Assembly: GCF_003386235.1 (NCBI RefSeq)
Contig: NZ_QRDZ01000039.1
Location: 29,562-93,561, forward strand
Length of the DNA: 64,000 nucleotides
From: Cohnella phaseoli
Lineage (GTDB): Bacteria; Bacillota; Bacilli; Paenibacillales; Paenibacillaceae
Direction: 5' to 3'
Every line of letters begins with the position of its first letter. The first letter of the stretch is position 1. The notes under the pieces were generated by a model that worked only from the letters and a program-made list of their open reading frames with translations, was not told the origin of the DNA and searched no databases. Positions 45,074 to 52,825 of the stretch are shown here, one piece after another. Made by a program: the position numbers and the translations under genes.

Positions 45074-45538
45074 TCAGAATTCGGAACCGAAAAGGTCGAG
45101 CGAGACGAGCTTTCCTCTCTCGTCAACGAACACTTTAAGCGCTTCGGGGCCGTGGATCACGCCCCAGCCGTCTTCCGCCTCAAACTCCGGATTTCCGAGC
45201 GCGCGGCGCAAATCCGGCCCGGACATCGCCAGCTCGCGCCCGTTCAGATTGACCTTGTCGGCACGCGAAGTCACTTGCACAAAGCTGACTTCTCCGTCGC
45301 ACAGCCCGGCGTTTCTGCCGCCCATATAGCTCCATATGACGCAATCGGGATACCATTCATCGGTTTCGACGGCATTGGGCTTGCCCCACGCAGCAATAAC
45401 CTCGCTCTCCGTGTCTCCAAGCGAGACTCCGTCCAAATCCCATTGAGGAACAGCGGCGACGGCCGCCGAAGCGGTCGAATAAGACGCTGCCCCTCCATTT
45501 CCCATCAGTGAAAACAAAAGCAGCCAGGAGAACCACAT
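45074..45538 (-). CDS. Secreted hypothetical protein
   Basis: 154 residues with an N-terminal signal peptide (FSWLLLFSLMGNGGAASYS). The mature part, about 125 residues, reads like a SmpA/OmlA-type or DUF4309-like domain: DGVSLGDTESEVIAAWGKPNAVE is the helix-turn of the BamE-like fold. Two Cys residues (DCVIW, GLCDGE) could form a disulphide. The ATG at 45538 has AAGGA 7 bases upstream and lies directly after the DUF948 stop, so it is co-transcribed with that gene. Confidence 0.72.
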   Translation of the reverse strand: MWFSWLLLFSLMGNGGAASYSTASAAVAAVPQWDLDGVSLGDTESEVIAAWGKPNAVETDEWYPDCVIWSYMGGRNAGLCDGEVSFVQVTSRADKVNLNGRELAMSGPDLRRALGNPEFEAEDGWGVIHGPEALKVFVDERGKLVSLDLFGSEF

Positions 45539-46027
45539 TCAGTATCCCTCCTTCGCCTGCGGATACGGCCGTTTAGCCCGATAATCCTTGCCTTTCTTTA
45601 ATCCGATCGCAAGTCGCGAGCCGATCGCCGCCCATTTCAGCCACTGCGGCGGCGTCGATTCGGCGGCGTGCTCCTGGGCCGACTCCGCTTGCTTCTGAAA
45701 TCTATCGGTCCATTTCCGGGCCGCCTTGCGGGCCGTTCCGGTGACATCGCTCAGTATCGCTCCGACATCCTGAATCGCCGCAAAAAACGGATCGGTCGAC
45801 TGCAGCTTGCCTTTCACATCAAAGGCGGCGTCGTTCACGCTGGAGGCCAGCTTTCCAACCTCTCCCCGCAGCTCCTCTACCGTTTGTTTAACTTCCTTCA
45901 GTGTAGACTCGGCGGCTAGAAGAGATTGCCTGGCAGTTCTAAGCAGCGCTATCAGAAACCCACATAGAAAAACAAAAGCCACTGCCGCAATCGCGGCGCT
46001 CATTGCCAAAATCTCTTGATTTCCCAT
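45539..46027 (-). CDS. DUF948 protein (YtxG-like)
   Basis: 162-residue protein. An N-terminal membrane helix (AAIAAVAFVFLCGFLIALL, residues about 11-29) and a following coiled coil (LLAAESTLKEVKQTVEELRGEV) form the DUF948 signature; the C-terminal half is charged. In Bacillus, YtxG is a stress protein encoded with YtxH; here YtxH is 13 kb away. GGAGGAG precedes the ATG. It is divergent from the DUF1328 gene, and both ends of the gap carry SigB-like elements. Confidence 0.83.
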   Translation of the reverse strand: MGNQEILAMSAAIAAVAFVFLCGFLIALLRTARQSLLAAESTLKEVKQTVEELRGEVGKLASSVNDAAFDVKGKLQSTDPFFAAIQDVGAILSDVTGTARKAARKWTDRFQKQAESAQEHAAESTPPQWLKWAAIGSRLAIGLKKGKDYRAKRPYPQAKEGY

Positions 46028-46045
46028 ATTTTATCTCCTCCGTCG

Positions 46046-46071
46046 ACATCCGTCGTTACTATTCGTTAAAC
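46046..46071 (-). promoter_or_regulatory. Weak SigB-like promoter of the DUF948 gene
   Basis: A perfect -35 GTTTAA, 14 bases, then a poor -10 GGATGT. The start site would be unusually close to the ATG, about 15-20 bases. Confidence 0.25.
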
Positions 46072-46105
46072 GTCTCCCCTGCTTCCGAAACAATCGGACG
46101 TATCG

Positions 46106-46131
46106 GATTCATTGTCGTCCATGGCGGGTAA
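46106..46131 (+). promoter_or_regulatory. SigB-like promoter of the DUF1328 gene
   Basis: GATTCA, 14 bases, GGGTAA, ending 70 bases before the ATG. Both hexamers are identical to those before the YtxH gene, with one base difference in spacing. Confidence 0.45.
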
Positions 46132-46201
46132 CGAGTCATTATCACAGGCTGCGGACCGGCTGAAAGCTGCTGGCAACCGCACACACAAGGAGGAGTTCAA
46201 T

Positions 46202-46366
46202 ATGTTATACTGGGCAGCTGTCTTTTTTATGGTGGCAATTGTGGCCGCTATTTTCGGATTCGGCGGTATCGTCAGCGCTGCGGCGGGGATCGCTAAAATT
46301 TTGTTTTTCGTCTTCCTGATTCTGTTTATCATCTCCCTGATCACGGGCAGACGCGGAAGAGTGTAA
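46202..46366 (+). CDS. DUF1328 small membrane protein
   Basis: 54-residue protein with two membrane helices (YWAAVFFMVAIVAAIFGFGG and ILFFVFLILFIISLITG), the DUF1328/YtjA pattern. In several bacteria the family is associated with stress and stationary phase. A good AAGGAGGAG ribosome site lies 6 bases before the ATG at 46202; longer readings have no ribosome site. The SigB-like promoter upstream suits such a role. Confidence 0.85.
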   Translation: MLYWAAVFFMVAIVAAIFGFGGIVSAAAGIAKILFFVFLILFIISLITGRRGRV

Positions 46367-46701
46367 CTCGCTCGACCGTTCTCCCGCTGGACAAGACGTC
46401 TGGATAAAGGTTGCAGTAAATGTATTTTTCGGGTAAAGTAGGCTTTAGCACGGAGTCCTCTCCCGCTAAGCCATGGTCGCTTGACGACGGGGTGATTTTC
46501 TCTTGATCGCAACAGTCTGACCGACTCTATTCCCGACACCTATTCATCCAACCGATTACAGACGCTTCCCTGCGCTTGAACGCGAACTGGGGGCGTCTTT
46601 TTATTTTCCGGGAGGTGATTGAGACTGCGGCGATTGCGGTAATAGGTTCACAGTTGACCCTACGGGGGGAACACATCAATCAAACGGAGGTTGATCCTAT
46701 C
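46367..46701. other. Leader-like intergenic region before the NDP-sugar gene
   Basis: 335 bases without a credible gene. A further SigB-like pattern, GTTGCA-N15-GGGTAA, lies at 46410-46436. It is followed 124 bases later by a complete terminator (46560-46607), and only then by the NDP-sugar gene. The hairpin may simply end DUF1328 transcripts, or may attenuate a longer leader. No known riboswitch consensus is visible. The promoter used by the NDP-sugar operon is not clear. Confidence 0.5.
46560..46607 (+). terminator. Rho-independent terminator upstream of the NDP-sugar gene
   Basis: AGACGCTTCCC pairs with GGGGGCGTCT across a GC-rich loop and is followed by TTTTTATTTT. Confidence 0.75.
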
Positions 46702-47745
46702 ATGAAAGCTTTACTTCTCGCCGGAGGATTGGGAACGAGACTTCGCCCCTTGACGGAACATCTTCCGAAGCCTATGGCCCTTGTGGGCAATCGGCCCTGG
46801 CTCGAGCATCTGCTCCTGCACTACAAAGAGCAAGGCGTGCAGGAGTTCGTAATCGCCGTAAAGCATTACCGCGAGCTCATCGAAAGCTATCTCGGCGACG
46901 GTTCCAAATATGGAGTGCGCATCGACTATTCGGTGGAAAAGGAGCTGCTTGGCACGGCGGGCGCAATCAAAAACGCCGAGCATCTGCTTAGCGACCGTTT
47001 TATTGTGGTGAATGCGGACATTATTCATCAAGTTAATCTGGCGGCGGCTTTGCGTTATCACGAGAAGCATGGAGGAGCTGCGACCATCTGCCTGACCGAG
47101 GTCGACGATCCTTCGCATTACGGCGTCGTCGAGCAGACGGACAACGGTCAAATCGTCCGTTTTATCGAAAAACCGAAAAAAGAAGAAGCACCGTCAAATC
47201 GGATCAACGCCGGCATATACATTATGGAGCGCAGAGCGCTGGACTACGTGCCCGCGGGCAAAGCCGTTTCCATCGAGAAGGAAACCTTTCCCTTGCTGAT
47301 CGCCGAAAACAGCGGCGTGTACGGCCATCCTATCGGAGGCTATTGGATGGATATGGGCACCAAAGAACGTTACCGCCAGCTCCATTGGGATCTGCTCGAT
47401 CGTCGCTTTCCCGTTCGCATCGACGGCAAGGAGATGGAGGACAAAGGCATCTGGCTCGGAGAGAACGTGCGCGTCGGTCAGGGCGTTCTGTTCGTCCCGC
47501 CGGTCATGATCGGCGACGACGTCTCGATCGGAGACCGGGCGATCATCGGTCCCTATGCCGTCGTCGGCAACGGAAGCCGCATCGGCAAGCAAGTCAGGCT
47601 GTCCAACTCGATTTTGTGGGATCGGTGCAAAATTCGCGCCGGCGCTCAGCTCAACGCCTGTATTTTCGGATCGGCCATGCAGGTCGGACCGCATATTTTG
47701 CACGAAGCTGTATGCAATCGCATTTTGGAGGTGCAACGCCGATGA
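46702..47745 (+). CDS. NDP-sugar pyrophosphorylase (mannose-1-P guanylyltransferase-like)
   Basis: 347-residue nucleotidyltransferase. The signature LLAGGLGTRLRPLTEHLPKPM binds the NTP and is followed by the sugar site (NADIIHQVN; FIEKPKK; NAGIYIMERRALDYV). A left-handed beta-helix of hexapeptide repeats occupies about residues 255-335 (DDVSIGDRAIIGPYAVVGNG). It makes an NDP-sugar, probably GDP-mannose or dTDP/UDP-glucose, for the transferase beside it. The ATG at 46702 has GGAGG 11 bases upstream. Its stop overlaps the next start (ATGA), so this is the first gene of a three-gene operon. Confidence 0.88.
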   Translation: MKALLLAGGLGTRLRPLTEHLPKPMALVGNRPWLEHLLLHYKEQGVQEFVIAVKHYRELIESYLGDGSKYGVRIDYSVEKELLGTAGAIKNAEHLLSDRFIVVNADIIHQVNLAAALRYHEKHGGAATICLTEVDDPSHYGVVEQTDNGQIVRFIEKPKKEEAPSNRINAGIYIMERRALDYVPAGKAVSIEKETFPLLIAENSGVYGHPIGGYWMDMGTKERYRQLHWDLLDRRFPVRIDGKEMEDKGIWLGENVRVGQGVLFVPPVMIGDDVSIGDRAIIGPYAVVGNGSRIGKQVRLSNSILWDRCKIRAGAQLNACIFGSAMQVGPHILHEAVCNRILEVQRR

Positions 47746-48923
47746 ATCCACGTCAGCCCCAGATCGCTTATGTCAGTACTTATATTCCGAAAAAATGCGG
47801 CCTGGCCACTTACACCCATCATCTCAGAGAAGCGATTTCCCATGCCAAGGGAGCTCGCGTCCCGGATCCGGTCATTACGATGTGCAATCCGGACGAACAG
47901 AGCGATTATCGCGAGCCCTGGATGCTGCCGCTCGTTAAGCAGGAACCGGGCGATTACTCCAGAGTTGCCGAGCTGATCAATCAAAGCTCCGTGGACGTCG
48001 TGTCCCTGCAGCATGAGTTCGGTATTTTCGGCGGCGAGGCCGGCTCGTCTGTGCTCCACTTTCTGGATCGGTTGAAAAAGCCTGTCGTGACGACCTTCCA
48101 CACCGTGTTCGAGCATCCCGTCGAGCCTTACTCGCCGATCCAGCGCGAAATTGCCCACCGCAGCGATCATCTGATCGTCATGAACCGGAGAGGCATCGGC
48201 TACCTGCACGATAACTTTGAAATTCCGCTCGACAAAATTTCGTTTATTCCGCACGGCACTCCCGTTCCGAACAGGGCCGACCGCCTGAAGGTGCGGAAGG
48301 AAGCCCGTTGGGAAAATCGCAAGGTGCTGTTCACGTTTGGCCTGCTTGGGCGGAGCAAAGGGATCGAGCTGATTTTACGAGCGATGGCTTCCGCCGTTCA
48401 AGCCGTTCCGGAGCTGCTCTACGTCATTGCCGGACAGACCCATCCGGAGGTTCGCAGGCATGAAGGAGAAGCCTATCGCGACGAGTTGCGGGGGTTGATT
48501 CAAGAGCTCGGGCTGCAGCATCACGTTCAATGGATCGACCGCTATATGCCGGAGGAGGAGCTTGTCTCGTTCATTTCCGCCTGTGACCTGTATGTCACGC
48601 CGTATCCCGGCATGGGCCAGATTACGAGCGGTACGCTGGCTTATGCGGCCGGCCTGGGCAGACCAATCCTCTCGACGCCTTACATTTATGCGCTCGATCT
48701 GGTGCAAGGACGCGAGGAGATGCTGCTTCCATACGGAAACGCGGAGATTTGGAGCGCGAAGCTGATCGAGCTGTTTACTTACCCCGGGATGCTTGCGGAT
48801 TGGGAGCGAGCCATCTCGGAAATCGGGCGAAGCATGCATTGGCCGCATGTCGGGGCGCAGCATTTGCGGCTGTTCCATCGCATGATTTCACAGCAAAGGG
48901 ACAAAATTGCCGATGTCGTATAA
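47742..48923 (+). CDS. Family 4 glycosyltransferase
   Basis: 393-residue GT-B-fold transferase. The N-terminal domain starts IAYVSTYIPKKCGLATYTHHL, typical of GT4 acceptor binding. The C-terminal domain has the donor site KVLFTFGLLGRSKGIELILRAM and the E-x7-E-like stretch YPGMGQITSGTLAYAAGLGRP. It uses the NDP-sugar from the upstream gene; the acceptor is unknown. GGAGGTGC lies 9 bases before the ATG. Its last codons overlap the start of the third gene. Confidence 0.88.
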   Translation: MNPRQPQIAYVSTYIPKKCGLATYTHHLREAISHAKGARVPDPVITMCNPDEQSDYREPWMLPLVKQEPGDYSRVAELINQSSVDVVSLQHEFGIFGGEAGSSVLHFLDRLKKPVVTTFHTVFEHPVEPYSPIQREIAHRSDHLIVMNRRGIGYLHDNFEIPLDKISFIPHGTPVPNRADRLKVRKEARWENRKVLFTFGLLGRSKGIELILRAMASAVQAVPELLYVIAGQTHPEVRRHEGEAYRDELRGLIQELGLQHHVQWIDRYMPEEELVSFISACDLYVTPYPGMGQITSGTLAYAAGLGRPILSTPYIYALDLVQGREEMLLPYGNAEIWSAKLIELFTYPGMLADWERAISEIGRSMHWPHVGAQHLRLFHRMISQQRDKIADVV

Positions 48924-50157
48924 CGAGAGGACATTCCGTCAGACGGCGCTCCCTTCTTTCGCCCATCTGCGCCGCCTGACGGACGATACGGGACTGCTTG
49001 AACACGCCTTGGGCCGGATTCCCCGCCGGAGAGAAGGCTATACGACCGACGACAACGCCAGAGCGCTATGGACGGCGACGGAGTGGCTAAGCTTCGGAGA
49101 GCGGACGATCGGAGCGGAAAATGCAGCGGAGCTGGGCAGGTTGGCCGATGTGTATCTTGCGTTTATGCTGTGGGCCCAAGAGGATGGCGGATGGTTTCTG
49201 AACAATTTCGCTTACGATCGCACCCTTGAACCGGAGGAGATTTCCCACGATTGTCAAGGCCGGTCGATCTGGGCTTGCGCCGACGCCTGGATTCGACTGG
49301 AAGGTCCTCGGCGCGAGACGGCGCGAACGATCTTCGAACGCAGCCTGCCTACGTTCGGACGAATCGAGTCGCTGCGCGGCCAGGCGTTCGCGATGGCCGC
49401 CTGCGCCCATGTGCTGGAAGCTTCGCGCGACGGCGCGATCGACCTTCCGCTCGACGTGAAGAGTGAGATGCGGCACCATCTGGAGCGCCTGGAGGCGGTG
49501 CTCTGCCAGGCTTACCGCAACTTCTCCGCGCCGGACTGGCGCTGGTTCGAGCCGGCGATGACCTACAGCAACGGCGTTCTGCCGTGGGCGATGCTTCGCA
49601 CGTATCGGTTCACGAAACGGCCGGAAACGTATCGGGTTGGCATCGAGAGCCTGGCGTTCCTCGTCGAAGCGATGACCGCCGAAGAAGGATGGCTGCGGCC
49701 GATCGGAAATGAGGGCTGGTGCACCAACGATTCGGGCGAGGTCAGTCGATGGGACCAGCAGCCGCTCGAGATGTTCAAGCTGGCGTTGGCGCTGGAGGAA
49801 GCGGCCGCTGTCGAGCGGCTGGTCGAGCACGAGGACGCCCGGCTTGTCGGCAGCGCGCGCGGACACGGCGCGGGCGATTCATCGGCGGACCGCGGCAGCC
49901 GCCGCCCCGCCGTGCTCGGCCGATCCGCGCTCGAAGACGGATTCGTCCTGGGAGAGGGGCAGCATTGCAGCTATGGCGCTCTGCGCGATATGTGCCGGGA
50001 CTGGTTCTACGGCGCCAACGACCTGCGCGTGCCGGTCGCTGATCGCCGGGACGGAAGCTGCTGCGACGGTCTCACTCCGTACGGCCCGAACATTAACTGC
50101 GGCGCCGAAGCCGCGTTGTCGTATTTGATGACAGAGGCTCTCTGCCTTCGGAAGTAA
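48913..50157 (+). CDS. Alpha-helical-barrel glycan protein, third gene of NDP-sugar operon
   Basis: 414-residue cytosolic protein, not assigned to a family with confidence. Its pattern of paired helices with aromatic and acidic residues (GYTTDDNARALWTATEWL; WAQEDGGWFLNNF; DCQGRSIWACADAWIRL; DWRWFEPAMTYSNGVLPWAML) indicates an (alpha/alpha)6-barrel as in glycoside hydrolases or phosphorylases. It could trim, phosphorolyse or scaffold the glycan made by the upstream GT4. A stretch near residues 300-330 is Gly/Ser/Arg-rich and looks like a flexible loop. The ATG at 48913 overlaps the GT4 stop by 11 bases; AAAGGG lies upstream. Confidence 0.7.
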   Translation: MSYNERTFRQTALPSFAHLRRLTDDTGLLEHALGRIPRRREGYTTDDNARALWTATEWLSFGERTIGAENAAELGRLADVYLAFMLWAQEDGGWFLNNFAYDRTLEPEEISHDCQGRSIWACADAWIRLEGPRRETARTIFERSLPTFGRIESLRGQAFAMAACAHVLEASRDGAIDLPLDVKSEMRHHLERLEAVLCQAYRNFSAPDWRWFEPAMTYSNGVLPWAMLRTYRFTKRPETYRVGIESLAFLVEAMTAEEGWLRPIGNEGWCTNDSGEVSRWDQQPLEMFKLALALEEAAAVERLVEHEDARLVGSARGHGAGDSSADRGSRRPAVLGRSALEDGFVLGEGQHCSYGALRDMCRDWFYGANDLRVPVADRRDGSCCDGLTPYGPNINCGAEAALSYLMTEALCLRK

Positions 50158-50200
50158 AGTAGCTGCAAAAGGGGTTGTCCCCTAAGCCAACCAAGTTGCT

Positions 50201-50351
50201 CTGGAAGATAATCGATGAATAAGGTGAAGGTGTATATACCTTCCTCCGATGCTGTACGCTCCTGAAATCCGAATGGGTAAACCCGTTACGCGGTGATTTC
50301 AGGAGCGTATGAGGCAGTCTACGGGCTACGCTTGACCCACAACACTTCCAG
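50201..50351. repeat. Nested stem-loop element, copy B
   Basis: Shares the core of copy A over about 75 bases (50245-50320), ending in the same GTATGAGGCAGTCT. The inner stem 50255-50269 / 50295-50309 is a perfect 15-base pair; relative to copy A, a G-C pair is changed to C-G, and a G-T pair to G-C. Outer arms CTGGAAG and CTTCCAG (50201-50207, 50345-50351) still pair. The middle stem has diverged. It lies downstream of the glycan-protein gene. Confidence 0.85.
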
Positions 50352-50424
50352 ATAATTCCTAGAAGTTATTCGTATACTTATCGAAGACGCTTTAGTGGCA
50401 TACAATCCCTGATCTTGGTTGATT

Positions 50425-50541
50425 TATACGATTTTTCCTACAAACGTTCGTCGTTGGAGTCTGAGCCGAGTTGCTTTGTGCGGTTTTTCCTACAAACGTC
50501 CGCCGTTTAAGCCTGGTTCGAGCTGCTTTGTACGAATTTCC
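50425..50541. repeat. 52-bp tandem repeat, about 2.3 copies
   Basis: TTTTTCCTACAAACGT occurs at 50432 and 50484. Each unit also carries CGTCGTT/CGCCGTT, GAGCCGAGTTGC/GTTCGAGCTGC and TTTGTrCG. The third unit (from 50530) is partial and degenerate. There is no dyad symmetry typical of CRISPR. Confidence 0.75.
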
Positions 50542-50689
50542 GACTAACTTCCCTGCGTAAGCTCATGTGTGCAAATAGATCCGCGTAAAAGTTTGATATC
50601 TAATAAATTGGAAACGTTGTGGGACATGATCAGGTCTACAGGAGGTACATGGCTTCTTTGATTATCGATCATCATGCAACTCTGCTTAC

Positions 50690-50710
50690 GGGACAGCCGC
50701 AGTCCCTTTT
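50690..50710 (+). terminator. Plus-strand terminator-like hairpin
   Basis: GGGAC-AGCCGCA-GTCCC followed by TTTT. It faces transcripts coming from the left, which would have crossed copy B and the tandem repeats. Confidence 0.45.
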
Positions 50711-50720
50711 GACGACCAAC

Positions 50721-52790
50721 TTAATTAATCGCATCCACAGCGATGTTATCGAAGCGGGCGTGAACCCAACCCCATCTTAAGCCAACCGAACCTGAAGCAA
50801 ACGAGCTGTCGGTTATACTTAATACCGGAGTGCTGGACCGGTTCAAGAACACCTTGATCGATGAGCCTTGCGCAACAACCTTGATATGATACCAGTTGTT
50901 ATTGTCGATTGCGGCAGCAGCTTCTCCCAGAATCGAGTAGCCCGTTCCGTTAACCTTTTCAACATAAACCTTGTCCTGATAGGCTTTTAATCCGAATGCA
51001 TACCCCGTATAGCCCGTCGAAGACGGATTAGAAACCCTGAATAATAATTGAGGATCGCCGTTATCTTCCGGATAAACGTCCGCTTCATATACGAAATCGC
51101 TAAAATTCGTATTGTCTGCGGTAGCAATGAAGCTGCCGCCGTTATTGGCTGCATACTCGCCGTCTTGTACGCTAAATCCTCCATTGCCGTAAGTCGTCCA
51201 GCCATTCGCATCGCCATCGTCGAAACTATCATAAAAAACAGCGTTGCTTTCATAGGCGATTACCGGCGACAAGTACGCACGATCAAAGTCGCTGGTTCCC
51301 AACTGAGTCGTTTTAAACTCGATGACATCACCTTGATTAACTGTAGTTAAAACGTTAAAAGATATGCCTCCGTAAAGGTCCGTATCGTTGGGGCCGATTT
51401 GAGCCCATGTCCCTGAATACGGATAGATCTGTTCTCCAGTGCTTCTATTCATAATGACCATCCCCACGCCATCGCCGCCTGGAACAGCCTTCCTGAAGTT
51501 CGTTTGGGACGATATCCTTATCTTCCCGGCTTTAGGCGCAGTCCATTGTCTGCTGGAATTGGATGTATCGGCTGAAACTTCGTCATGCCCAATCCACGTG
51601 GAACGCCCGCTTATCGATGATTTCCAACGGCCGTTGGCATTGTCCCATATCAAGTCCGAATAATTCCAGCCCTGCTCTTCCTGATAGCTAAATCCATTGA
51701 CTCCCCCCTGCGAATGGCCGAAGTCAATGCTGGATGAGAAGAGATTATCGCTTGGCTGCCCGTTTATTATCATCTTCCCGATACTCGCAAACAGATTTTT
51801 CAAAGCAGGATCGTACCATTTACTCTCAGGCTTTACGGAATACTGATTAAAGCCGTCCCATTCATTATTAGGTATGATTCCGTCATGGAATGCCCATACC
51901 AACATGCCTACTACGCGCGGTTCGCCGAGCGCCATCTCCAGATTTTTCATCAGGTTAACCCTCATGCTGTTCTGCTGGCTTTCCATTGTGCCGTTCCAAC
52001 CATGGTGGTAAGCCCCTACGGTAACCACCCATAAATCCTGATTTTTGGTCGCTTTACTTTTCAGAATGGATAAAGTGTGGGCCTGAAAACCTAAATTGCC
52101 ATCCGGACCGTTATTGTCGAAAAATAAATATCCGTTATAGCCGTCAAAACCAACGTCGGTAACATCATCAAAGTAAGTGTCGCTAACCGGAGGCTGCGCA
52201 TGCCCGAATGCTGCGGGATCGAAGGCTTCCAATCCCTCTATGACGATCCTTTTCTTATTTGGAAAGTCGTTCTTCACTAATAGACAGCCGGTCCGGAAGT
52301 CAGACTCCGTTATCCCCGCCAGATACGGCTCGTCAGAGATATAAAACCCGGCAATTTGGTCTTCATAGCCGCTGAGGACGTATTGTTTATAATCACTCCA
52401 CCTCTGCAAATAATCAGCCCTCAGAGTGGACAGACCGTTCCCCAAATGTCCCCCAGGCGCCTTTTTAAACAATAGACCGTCAATGCTCTGGAAAATAACC
52501 ATGTTTTTATCTTTTAGTTCCTGATAAAAGCTTCTTACTCTCGGTGCCATCTGCTGTACGGTTTCATCGCCGTTAATGAATGCCCATGACTGTACGTTTA
52601 CATTCGTAATGCCGAGGTTATCTATATCATCGACGAAATTGAAACCTCCGTCGTGAAGCATTCCTTCTATCCCATAAAATCCAAAATACTTAAGATGCGA
52701 CTGAGGAGTTACGGCATAGCTATTTACCGAACCTATACTCATCATAATAGCGATAAGAGCAACTACTAATGACGCGCTTTTTTTCAACAT
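50721..52790 (-). CDS. Secreted glycosidase-like protein with C-terminal CBM66/LamG-like domain
   Basis: 689 residues. A signal peptide (SLVVALIAIMMSIGSVNSYA) is followed by a TIM-barrel-like module of about 330 residues. Its strand ends hold candidate catalytic acids (GFYISDEPYLAG; FDGYNGYLFFDN). A beta-sandwich at about 370-500 and a C-terminal concanavalin-like domain (FYDSFDDGDANGWTTY, KVYVEKVNGTGYSIL, DNNNWYHIKVVAQGSSIKVFLN) resemble CBM66/LamG modules. I do not recognise a GH family for the core. The ATG at 52790 has GGAGGAG 6 bases upstream. It is last in the second ABC-importer operon and would act outside the cell before uptake. Confidence 0.75.
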   Translation of the reverse strand: MLKKSASLVVALIAIMMSIGSVNSYAVTPQSHLKYFGFYGIEGMLHDGGFNFVDDIDNLGITNVNVQSWAFINGDETVQQMAPRVRSFYQELKDKNMVIFQSIDGLLFKKAPGGHLGNGLSTLRADYLQRWSDYKQYVLSGYEDQIAGFYISDEPYLAGITESDFRTGCLLVKNDFPNKKRIVIEGLEAFDPAAFGHAQPPVSDTYFDDVTDVGFDGYNGYLFFDNNGPDGNLGFQAHTLSILKSKATKNQDLWVVTVGAYHHGWNGTMESQQNSMRVNLMKNLEMALGEPRVVGMLVWAFHDGIIPNNEWDGFNQYSVKPESKWYDPALKNLFASIGKMIINGQPSDNLFSSSIDFGHSQGGVNGFSYQEEQGWNYSDLIWDNANGRWKSSISGRSTWIGHDEVSADTSNSSRQWTAPKAGKIRISSQTNFRKAVPGGDGVGMVIMNRSTGEQIYPYSGTWAQIGPNDTDLYGGISFNVLTTVNQGDVIEFKTTQLGTSDFDRAYLSPVIAYESNAVFYDSFDDGDANGWTTYGNGGFSVQDGEYAANNGGSFIATADNTNFSDFVYEADVYPEDNGDPQLLFRVSNPSSTGYTGYAFGLKAYQDKVYVEKVNGTGYSILGEAAAAIDNNNWYHIKVVAQGSSIKVFLNRSSTPVLSITDSSFASGSVGLRWGWVHARFDNIAVDAIN

Positions 52791-52825
52791 CCTTTTCTCC
52801 TCCATTCTTAATTTCAAATTTACCG

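Larger units (their letters stand above)
50158..50720. other. 563-base intergenic region with structured and tandem repeats
   Basis: No secure gene. It holds, in order, a small GGGG-TTGT-CCCC hairpin (50171), the nested stem-loop copy B (50201-50351), 52-bp tandem repeats (50425-50541), and a plus-strand terminator-like hairpin (50690-50710). A 43-codon frame (50649-50780, AGGAGG before ATG) overlaps the end of the next gene antiparallel; I do not call it. Confidence 0.6.

Noticed and set aside
50425..50541. Repeated units that could be read as a CRISPR array.
   Set aside because: Two to three directly adjoining 52-bp degenerate units with no spacers and no cas genes nearby.
50649..50780. 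A 43-codon frame with AGGAGG before its ATG.
   Set aside because: It overlaps the 3' end of the secreted glycosidase-like gene antiparallel and contains a terminator hairpin; no recognisable sequence.
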